5,766 nt of DNA from Betaproteobacteria bacterium SG8_40 (lineage in GTDB: Bacteria; Pseudomonadota; Gammaproteobacteria; Burkholderiales; Eutrophovitaceae): contig LJTS01000198.1 of NCBI GenBank assembly GCA_001304425.1, positions 1 through 5,766 on the forward strand, given 5' to 3'. The notes under the pieces are model-generated. The model saw only the letters and a list, made by a program, of their open reading frames with translations. It searched no databases and had not been told where the DNA came from. Below are positions 1 through 5,766 of this stretch, piece after piece; within the stretch, counting starts at the first letter, position 1; every line of letters begins with the position of its first letter. Both the position numbers and the translations under genes were made by a program.

Positions 1-516
1 GTCCCGTGAAATCTGCCAGCGCCAGACGTCTCCTTCAATCGGATCCGACACCTCGCCGATACGCTTCATCCCGACCGCTTCCGCCAGACGCGATTGCGGC
101 CCCCTGGCCGGCAGCGACCAGGCCTCCACGGCACGAACCGCGGGCCGGGTGAACGCATAGGAGATCAGACCACGCAAAGCTTCGCTCGCAAATCCCTGCC
201 GCCGGAACGCCGGCGCTGTCTCGCAACCCGCTCGCACTACACCGTCAGCATCCGGGGCGTTCCTGAAACCGCCACATCCCACCACTGATTTCAGGGCCGG
301 ACTGACAAACAGATATAGCCACCAGCCGGAATCGGACAGTAACGGCATTTTCCCGAGCAAGGAGAGTGCTTCGCGATATGCGACAGGGTGCGCGGGCCAT
401 TGATCCGGTATGGCAAGCTTGAGCAAATCACCCAGCGACTGTGGACCATTCACCAGAGCAGCGAGGTGATCGGCTTCAAATGTTATCAGGCGAAGTCGCG
501 GAGTATGGATCAGCAT
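1..516 (-). CDS. GNAT-family N-acetyltransferase, RimJ/RimL-like, 3' end cut by window edge
   Basis: Reading the minus strand from an ATG at 516 gives 172 codons with no stop up to position 1. The N-terminus MLIHTPRLRLITFEADHL is the usual opening strand of RimJ/RimL-like acetyltransferases (Acetyltransf_3 type). The acetyl-CoA binding motif A is visible as FRRQGFASEAL at residues 124-134, matching the Q/R-x-x-G-x-G/A loop. It is followed by a helix and the AVRAVEAWSLP strand, then a LAEAVGMKRIGEV stretch like the family's 'lGF..vGe' motif. The last residues, GDVWRWQISRD, resemble the usual C-terminus, so probably only a few codons are missing. The reaction would be acetyl transfer from acetyl-CoA to an amine; the substrate cannot be told. 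An in-frame stop lies 24 bases upstream of the ATG with no other ATG between, so this start is favoured, although no good Shine-Dalgarno is seen. Codons such as ATA, CTA and TTA appear here more than in the lut genes, a mild sign of a different history. It lies 221 bases downstream of lutC on the same strand and is probably a separate transcription unit. Confidence 0.85.
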   Translation of the reverse strand, partial: MLIHTPRLRLITFEADHLAALVNGPQSLGDLLKLAIPDQWPAHPVAYREALSLLGKMPLLSDSGWWLYLFVSPALKSVVGCGGFRNAPDADGVVRAGCETAPAFRRQGFASEALRGLISYAFTRPAVRAVEAWSLPARGPQSRLAEAVGMKRIGEVSDPIEGDVWRWQISRD

Positions 517-737
517 GATGGATGTTCGATAACTTGTTCGTTCCTGCTCTCAAGCGTCATCAACGAGTTCTTCTTACGGTGACGCAATCGCCCCCTACCG
601 GTGGTCAGGCGTGTTTACAATCGGATTTCGCTTCTCCGGCATGCACCGCAAACGCGGCCGAAATCTTCGTAACACTCACGCCGCGTAGCGACCAGTCAAT
701 CATACCCGATGGTTGACCACCCTTTGCAAGGCATCGC
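517..737. other. Spacer between lutC and the GNAT gene, no gene seen
   Basis: No reading frame here looks protein-like. The only structure noticed is an imperfect hairpin at 695-717, 20 bases past the lutC stop: GTCAA-x-CAT pairs with ATG-x-TTGAC around a 5-base loop. It has no following U tract on the minus strand, so it is not a canonical intrinsic terminator, though it could end or protect the lut transcript. A TTGAGA hexamer followed 16 bases later by TATCGA sits just upstream of the GNAT start, but the match to a sigma70 promoter is too weak to call. Confidence 0.5.
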
Positions 738-1382
738 TCACTCGTCGGTGATGATGATGTGCACGCGGAACGGCCCGTGGGCGCCGTAGACCAGTGTCAT
801 CTCTATGTCCGCGGTTCGCGAAGGACCCGACACAAAGTTCACCTGTCTCGGCAAATGTCCTACCTCCTTGCGCAGCAGATCCCAGGCATCTTCCATGCAG
901 ACCACCACCCGCTTCTTCGAAACCACCGCAACATGGGTTTCCGGCAACAAACTGGTTGTGGCATGTTGCTGTTCACCGGAGAGCAACAGCAGCGTTCCGG
1001 TCTCGGCCAGCGCGCAAAAACTGCCGGTCACACCCACCTTGTCGTCACCGTTCGCCGAACGCGCCTGCATCTCGAGGCCGGCACCGCTCCAGTCAAGATC
1101 GGCGAATTCCGGCCAGCAGACACCGCGCATGGGCAAACCGTTCTCCGAGAGGTAACGGGCTACCGCCACAGGAACCCCTTCGCGCTTGTCGACCCGATCC
1201 AGCGTCGATGCGGCCGCGATACTGCAGTCAATGAATCGCTGTAACGGATCCCAACCCATCGTCGGCAAAGGTCCCCGAGGATGTCCGGCAAGGCGTGAAG
1301 CGGTGCTTTGCGCGCCGTCTCCGGTCTGCAGAGACGCGTTTGCCGCACGAATGCGCGAAAGAATGTTTTCCCTAGCGGCCAC
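738..1382 (-). CDS. lutC: Lactate utilization protein C (LUD-domain protein LutC)
   Basis: Third gene of the lut operon; its product belongs to the cytoplasmic LutABC complex that oxidises L-lactate to pyruvate. The 214-residue protein is one LUD domain (formerly DUF162). Diagnostic stretches are GVTGSFCALAETGT at 117-130 and SGPSRTADIE at 185-194, followed by TLVYGAHGP, which is typical LutC. The exact role of the LUD domain is not settled in the family; no catalytic residue is assigned here. The start is GTG at 1382, giving M-AARENILSRIRAA, the usual LutC N-terminus. It is preceded by GGAGG with a 5-base spacer and lies 11 bases past the lutB stop. A longer frame starting at 1472 overlaps lutB by 79 bases and adds residues unlike the family, so it was rejected. 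The protein is somewhat shorter than B. subtilis LutC (about 240 residues), but both ends look intact. Function rests on family membership and on the intact lutA and lutB beside it. Confidence 0.93.
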   Translation of the reverse strand: MAARENILSRIRAANASLQTGDGAQSTASRLAGHPRGPLPTMGWDPLQRFIDCSIAAASTLDRVDKREGVPVAVARYLSENGLPMRGVCWPEFADLDWSGAGLEMQARSANGDDKVGVTGSFCALAETGTLLLLSGEQQHATTSLLPETHVAVVSKKRVVVCMEDAWDLLRKEVGHLPRQVNFVSGPSRTADIEMTLVYGAHGPFRVHIIITDE

Positions 1383-1387
1383 CAATT

Positions 1388-1392
1388 CCTCC
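1388..1392 (-). promoter_or_regulatory. Shine-Dalgarno of lutC
   Basis: GGAGG on the minus strand lies in the 11-base lutB-lutC gap, 5 bases before GTG at 1382. It is the strongest ribosome binding site in the operon. It decides the GTG start over the upstream 1472 frame and over the TTG at 1385, which would leave only 2 bases of spacing. Confidence 0.8.
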
Positions 1393-1393
1393 G

Positions 1394-2803
<1,410 letters not shown>

Positions 2804-2867
2804 GATCAGTTCAGCTTGCGAACATCGTTGGTCGGGGTCAAACAACCTGCGGGCCGGCACACGCTCG

Positions 2868-2888
2868 CGGCACCCCCTGCGGGTGCCG
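2868..2888 (-). repeat. Perfect 8-bp GC-rich hairpin between lutA and lutB
   Basis: CGGCACCC at 2868-2875 pairs exactly with GGGTGCCG at 2881-2888 around a 5-base loop; an outer G-T wobble can extend it. It lies in the 124-base lutA-lutB gap, 40 bases past the lutA stop and 65 bases before the lutB start. No U tract follows on the minus strand, so it is not a standard intrinsic terminator. It may act as an RNA processing, stability or partial attenuation element, which is inference. Confidence 0.55.
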
Positions 2889-2927
2889 TACCGCCATGCA
2901 TTGATGGGGTGTCCGGCAAAACGGGTT

Positions 2928-3668
2928 TCACTCGATTTCGTCTCCCGTCATTCCCGCCAGGACCTCGGCCACGTGCAGAACCTTGGTGTGACTGTTGCCG
3001 CGCCGGCGCAGTTTGCCCTCGATGTTGAGCATGCAGCCCAGGTCACCGAGCACCAGCGCATCAGCCGAGGTTTTTTCGACATCCTCGCACTTCAGGTCCG
3101 CCAGCCGTGCGCTGATGTCACCGTACTTGACGGCAAACGTGCCGCCGAAACCGCAGCACTGCTCGGCACCCTCCATTTCGCGGATCGTCAGGCCGGCAAC
3201 CTTGGAGAGCAGTTCGCGCGGCTGGCTCTTGACGCCCATTTCACGCAGCCCGGCGCAAGAATCGTGATAGGTGACCGTGCCGTCGAAGCGCGCATCGATG
3301 TCATCGAGCCCGGCCACGTTGACCAGAAAGTCGGTGAGTTCCCAGGTGCGGGCCGCCAGCCACTCGGCCTTGGCCTTGATATCGGGAATGTCCGCCAGCA
3401 ACTCGGCATAGTGGGTCTTGATCATGCCGCTGCACGACCCGGATGGCACGACCACGTAGTCGCAGTCACTGAACTCGGCAACGAGCTTGCGTGCGAGCGC
3501 CTGCGCAGCGCCACGTTCACCGGCGTTGTAGCCCGGCTGCCCGCAGCATGTCTGGGTGCTGGGCACAACCACTTCGCAGCCGGTCTGCTCCAGCAGTTTG
3601 AGGGCTGCCAGTCCGATGCTGGGGCGCATCAGGTCGGCGAGACAGGTTACAAAGAGTCCAACACGCAT
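2928..3668 (-). CDS. lutA: Lactate utilization protein A (CCG-domain protein LutA, YkgE type)
   Basis: First gene of the lut operon. The 246-residue product has two cysteine-rich CCG domains of the type shared with heterodisulfide reductase HdrB and the glycolate oxidase GlcF subunit. First repeat: C9, C41-C42-G-Q-P and C79. Second repeat: C138 in HDSCAGLREMG, C171-C172-G-F-G-G and C212. All expected cysteines are present, so both Fe-S or redox centres should be functional. The length agrees with B. subtilis LutA and E. coli YkgE (about 240). The start ATG at 3668 gives MRVGLFVTCLADLMRPS, the usual LutA N-terminus, although the Shine-Dalgarno is weak. It works with LutB and LutC in the cytoplasm to turn L-lactate into pyruvate. 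It is transcribed away from the iclR-type gene across a 235-base shared control region. Confidence 0.96.
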   Translation of the reverse strand: MRVGLFVTCLADLMRPSIGLAALKLLEQTGCEVVVPSTQTCCGQPGYNAGERGAAQALARKLVAEFSDCDYVVVPSGSCSGMIKTHYAELLADIPDIKAKAEWLAARTWELTDFLVNVAGLDDIDARFDGTVTYHDSCAGLREMGVKSQPRELLSKVAGLTIREMEGAEQCCGFGGTFAVKYGDISARLADLKCEDVEKTSADALVLGDLGCMLNIEGKLRRRGNSHTKVLHVAEVLAGMTGDEIE

Positions 3669-3688
3669 CGTTCATCTGACCGGAGTGA

Positions 3689-3699
3689 CAGCGCCGCTG
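3689..3699. repeat. 11-base palindrome in the lutA leader
   Basis: CAGCG-C-CGCTG is an exact dyad 20 bases upstream of the lutA ATG. A second possible hairpin lies further upstream at 3739-3763 (7 bp, CGCCGCG with CGCGGCG, 11-base loop). Either could be a protein site or a leader RNA stem. The sequence is GC-rich, so short dyads also arise by chance. Confidence 0.3.
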
Positions 3700-3772
3700 C
3701 ACACAGGGATGCGAGACAGGATCCGGCAAGCGAGGGTCCGCCGCGCAGCCGTTTTACGCGGCGCAACAAGGA

Positions 3773-3798
3773 GTTGATACTAACATAATGTGAAAACC
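3773..3798 (-). promoter_or_regulatory. AT-rich island with near-palindrome, candidate lut promoter/operator
   Basis: A short AT-rich stretch stands out in a GC-rich region, about 105-130 bases upstream of lutA. It contains TAACATAATGTGA at 3781-3793, which is a dyad around position 3787 with one mismatched pair; the 9-base core ACATAATGT is exact. On the minus strand CATTAT and TATGTT could serve as a -10 element, but no fitting -35 is seen. This would suit a promoter that needs an activator. Calling it the lut control site is inference from position and base composition. Confidence 0.35.
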
Positions 3799-3834
3799 CG
3801 CCCCGGAACAGGTCTGGCCTGGCGCCGGCTCTGC

Positions 3835-3863
3835 TTGTCCGTCAACCTGGCCTCGGCTAGAAT
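3835..3863 (+). promoter_or_regulatory. Sigma70-like promoter of the IclR-family gene
   Basis: TTGTCC at 3835-3840 (4 of 6 to TTGACA) and TAGAAT at 3858-3863 (5 of 6 to TATAAT) are separated by exactly 17 bases. Transcription would start near 3870, giving a 5' leader of about 34 bases that carries the Shine-Dalgarno. The promoter lies downstream of the GTG at 3790, which argues against that start. Confidence 0.6.
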
Positions 3864-3865
3864 TG

Positions 3866-3887
3866 CGGCATTGCAACATAAGTGCCG
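3866..3887 (+). promoter_or_regulatory. Inverted repeat over the predicted iclR-type transcription start
   Basis: CGGCA at 3866-3870 and TGCCG at 3883-3887 are exact inverted copies; the stem extends by a T-G and a T-A pair to 7 bp with an 8-base loop. It covers the predicted +1 and touches the Shine-Dalgarno. As DNA it could be an autoregulatory operator, since many IclR proteins repress their own gene. As RNA it could partly hide the ribosome site. Both are inference. Confidence 0.35.
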
Positions 3888-3893
3888 GAGAGG
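3887..3893 (+). promoter_or_regulatory. Shine-Dalgarno of the IclR-family gene
   Basis: GGAGAGG ends 10 bases before ATG at 3904. Spacing is slightly long but acceptable. With the promoter at 3835-3863 it fixes the ATG start. Confidence 0.65.
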
Positions 3894-3903
3894 TGTTCAG
3901 ACT

Positions 3904-4683
3904 ATGCCGGAAACGAATGGCAAGACCTCGATACAGGTCATTGAGCGGATGATGGATCTACTGGATACACTGGCGCGCTTCCCCGATCCGGTAAATCTCA
4001 AGCGGTTGTCGAACATGACCGGCCTGCACCCTTCCACGGCACATCGCATCCTCAACGTGCTGGTCGAATACCGCATGGTCGACCGGGTCGAACCCGGCAC
4101 CTACCGCCTCGGTATCAGGCTGCTGGAGCTCGGCAACCTGGCCAAAACGCGCATCGATTTGCGCCAGGAGGCGTTACCCTTCATGCAGACCCTGCATGAC
4201 GAACTGCAGGAAACCGTGAATCTGTCGGTACGCCAGGACGATGAAATAGTGTACGTGGAGCGACTGACTTCGGACCGCTCGGCAATGCGGGTGGCCCATC
4301 TGATCGGCGCCCGCGCACCGTTGCACGTTACCGCCGTGGGAAAGCTGTTTCTGCTCGAGGACGGCGCGGAAAAGATCGACGAGTATGTGGGGCGCAGTGG
4401 CCTCGCCGTTTACACACGAAACACGATTCGTGATCCGGAGTCCCTGTCGCGCGAACTGGACAAGGTTCGCAAGCTCGGTTACGCGTTCGACAATGAGGAG
4501 GCGGAAAAAGGCGTCTCATGCATCGGCGCCGGCATTTACGACGACGAAGGCCGGCTGGCAGCGGGCCTGTCCGTCTCCGCGCCGTCAAACCGGTTGGACA
4601 GGAACTGGGGAGTCCAGGTCAAGGATGTCGCCGATGCCATCTCGCGGGCAATCGGCTTTCGCAGCGGCGCGCGCGCGGCCTGA
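3904..4683 (+). CDS. IclR-family transcriptional regulator
   Basis: The 259-residue protein has the standard two-part IclR layout. Residues about 7-68 form a winged helix-turn-helix, with VNLKRLSNMTGLHPSTAHRI at 30-49 as the core and DRVEPGTYRLG at 60-70 as the wing. Residues about 85-254 form the effector-binding domain, including VNLSVRQDDEIVYVER, GARAPLHVTAVGKLFL at 135-150 and a C-terminal IYDDEGRLAAGLSVSAPSNR stretch. Proteins of this family act as tetramers or dimers of dimers and bind small organic acids, repressing or activating neighbouring catabolic genes. The divergent, close placement to lutA suggests it controls the lut operon, perhaps in response to lactate, pyruvate or a related acid; this is inference. 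ATG 3904 is chosen because it follows a promoter and a Shine-Dalgarno. A GTG at 3790 would add 38 residues unlike the family and lies upstream of the promoter. Confidence 0.93.
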   Translation: MPETNGKTSIQVIERMMDLLDTLARFPDPVNLKRLSNMTGLHPSTAHRILNVLVEYRMVDRVEPGTYRLGIRLLELGNLAKTRIDLRQEALPFMQTLHDELQETVNLSVRQDDEIVYVERLTSDRSAMRVAHLIGARAPLHVTAVGKLFLLEDGAEKIDEYVGRSGLAVYTRNTIRDPESLSRELDKVRKLGYAFDNEEAEKGVSCIGAGIYDDEGRLAAGLSVSAPSNRLDRNWGVQVKDVADAISRAIGFRSGARAA

Positions 4684-4751
4684 ACTGCCGGGACGCAACT
4701 GCTGCGGCGGGCACGAAAGGCAAGCCGGCCCCTGCTCAGGCCAGCAGCGAA

Positions 4752-5636
4752 TCAGCCACGCACACTCAGGTCAGAAAATTCTTTCTCGACCCAACGCCTG
4801 ATGCGGTTGGCATCGCCAATCCGCGTCAGTTTTCCCCACGAATCGAGCAGGACAATGATCAGCGGCCGTCCCGCGATGCGCGATTGCATCACCAGGCAGC
4901 GCCCCGCTTCACTGATGTAGCCCGTTTTCGAAAGTCCGATCTCCCACCTCGAGCTGCGCACCAGGCGGTTGGAATTGACGAAGTGCAGCACCGTAGTTCT
5001 GCCGCGTCGCCCGGGGGACTCGACCGCAAACGAAGGCGCCGTGGTGTAATCGCGAATCATCGGATAGGAGTGCGCCGCAGCGACCAACAGGGCAAGATCA
5101 TGCGCAGTCGACACGTTCTCCGGACGAAGCCCGGTTGAGTCAACGAACCGCGAGTTGAGCATTCCCAGCTCGAATGCCTTTGCATTCATCGCATCGACGA
5201 ATGCCTCCTTGCCGCCGGGATAGGTCCGCGCCAGTGCCGCAGCGGCACGATTCTCCGAAGCCATCAATGCCAGTTTGAGCGCCTCGGCACGCATCAGCTT
5301 GGTACCGACCCGCAGTTTCGATCGCGAGCCCTTGTAACGGTCAATGTCGCGCTTGTCCACGGTAATCGTTTCCAGCAAGGGAACACCCGAATCAATAATC
5401 ACGATTGCCGTCATCAGTTTGGTGATCGACGCGATCGGGGCGACTTCGTCCGTGTTCTTGCTGTAGAGCACTTCCCCGCTGTCCTGGTCAATCACCAGGG
5501 CCAGGCCCGATTTGATACCGAGATTCACTTTGCGCACCGAACCCTGCCCCGGGTCGGCTGAAGCTGCCGTGCAAAAAATTGTTAGTGCGCACACACTTGC
5601 AGCGCACAGCGCTCTGAAGGGAGAAAGTCTGTTCAT
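4752..5636 (-). CDS. pbpG: D-alanyl-D-alanine endopeptidase, PBP7 type (peptidase S11)
   Basis: Periplasmic penicillin-binding protein of the S11 family, which cleaves D-Ala-meso-DAP cross-links in peptidoglycan. The 294-residue precursor has a Sec signal peptide: a short basic start (MNR...R8), a hydrophobic core and an AxA-like cleavage site (ASA before DPG, after about residue 27). All three penicillin-binding motifs are present: S70-I-T-K73 with the nucleophilic serine, S127-E-N129, and K237-T-G239. It ends at residue 294 with no amphipathic membrane anchor of the PBP5/6 kind and has no SPOR domain, which fits PBP7 (E. coli precursor about 310 residues). The ATG at 5636 gives a classic signal peptide but no clear Shine-Dalgarno. 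A TTG at 5669, with AAGGG 7 bases upstream, would add 11 residues (MAFRKKTQAIP) and cannot be excluded. It is convergent with the IclR gene, with a 68-base gap. It has no evident link to lactate use. A carboxypeptidase rather than endopeptidase activity is possible. Confidence 0.92.
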   Translation of the reverse strand: MNRLSPFRALCAASVCALTIFCTAASADPGQGSVRKVNLGIKSGLALVIDQDSGEVLYSKNTDEVAPIASITKLMTAIVIIDSGVPLLETITVDKRDIDRYKGSRSKLRVGTKLMRAEALKLALMASENRAAAALARTYPGGKEAFVDAMNAKAFELGMLNSRFVDSTGLRPENVSTAHDLALLVAAAHSYPMIRDYTTAPSFAVESPGRRGRTTVLHFVNSNRLVRSSRWEIGLSKTGYISEAGRCLVMQSRIAGRPLIIVLLDSWGKLTRIGDANRIRRWVEKEFSDLSVRG

Positions 5637-5687
5637 TGGTATCGCTTGTGTTTTCTTGCGGAAAGCCAACGGCCAACCCTTGACGCA

Positions 5688-5716
5688 ATTTTCACGCCCA
5701 AACCAAAGAAAATCAA
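5688..5716 (-). promoter_or_regulatory. Possible promoter of the PBP7 gene
   Basis: On the minus strand TTGATT (5716-5711) and GAAAAT (5693-5688) are 17 bases apart, each matching 4 of 6 consensus bases. The start of transcription would be near 5681, about 45 bases before ATG 5636 and upstream of the alternative TTG at 5669. It lies at the gene-proximal end of an AT-rich stretch. The match is weak. Confidence 0.3.
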
Positions 5717-5755
5717 CAACTAAGCATCATTTTCTAGAAATAAAAACAAATTCCC
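5701..5755. other. AT-rich region upstream of the PBP7 gene
   Basis: This stretch is far richer in A and T than the rest of the window. It contains the exact 10-base palindrome TTTCTAGAAA at 5731-5740 and AATCAACAACTAA at 5711-5723, which differs by one base from the IHF consensus WATCAANNNNTTR. It probably holds control sites for the PBP7 gene or for a gene beyond the right edge. No coding frame is seen in it. Confidence 0.35.
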
Positions 5756-5766
5756 GCCTCGTACAT

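Noticed and set aside
695..717. Hairpin just past lutC as an intrinsic terminator
   Set aside because: The stem has a mismatch and no U tract follows on the minus strand; kept only as a note in the spacer entry.
759..1244. Three overlapping plus-strand open frames opposite lutC
   Set aside because: All are shadows of lutC with no protein-family features of their own.
3754..3786. Ten-residue minus-strand leader peptide (MLVSTPCCAA) upstream of lutA
   Set aside because: No ribosome binding site, and such short frames are common by chance; no run of regulatory codons.
3790..3903. N-terminal extension of the IclR protein from GTG 3790
   Set aside because: The start lies upstream of the best promoter, lacks a Shine-Dalgarno, and the added 38 residues are not IclR-like.
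4684..4751. Bidirectional terminator between the IclR and PBP7 genes
   Set aside because: Only 4-5 bp stems such as CTGCT/AGCAG can be drawn, with no T tracts on either strand.
4518..5138. Plus-strand open frame of 206 codons over the IclR gene end and PBP7 gene
   Set aside because: Arginine-rich shadow frame overlapping two well-supported genes.

Overview
The window is an ordinary-looking chromosomal segment of a GC-rich Gram-negative bacterium. Protein similarity to families I recognise points to a beta- or gammaproteobacterium: a Burkholderiales-style IclR regulator, a PBP7-type periplasmic endopeptidase with a Sec signal peptide, and proteobacterial LutABC. This is a judgement from memory of these families, not a search. 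No mobile element, CRISPR array, tRNA or rRNA was seen.

Layout, left to right. (1) Positions 1-516, minus strand: a GNAT acetyltransferase gene cut by the left edge and probably missing only its last few codons. (2) 517-737: a 221-base spacer with one imperfect hairpin and no gene. (3) 738-3668, minus strand: a complete lutA-lutB-lutC operon for oxidation of L-lactate to pyruvate. lutB and lutC are tightly coupled (11-base gap), while lutA and lutB are separated by 124 bases holding a perfect 8-bp GC-rich hairpin. (4) 3669-3903: a 235-base divergent control region with a good sigma70-like promoter for the regulator and several short dyads. (5) 3904-4683, plus strand: an IclR-family transcription regulator. 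(6) 4684-4751: a 68-base convergent spacer with no clear intrinsic terminator. (7) 4752-5636, minus strand: a secreted D-alanyl-D-alanine endopeptidase (PBP7/PbpG type), with an AT-rich upstream region running to the right edge.

How the parts work together: LutA (CCG-domain protein), LutB (LUD domain plus two 4Fe-4S motifs) and LutC (LUD domain) are the three parts of the cytoplasmic lactate utilization complex. The divergently transcribed IclR protein is the natural candidate for their regulator, which would differ from the GntR-type LutR/LldR known in other bacteria. No lactate permease gene lies in the window. The GNAT and PBP7 genes look like unrelated neighbours.

I found no clearly undescribed system. 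The points most worth a second look are the IclR-lut pairing and the dyads in the shared control region.
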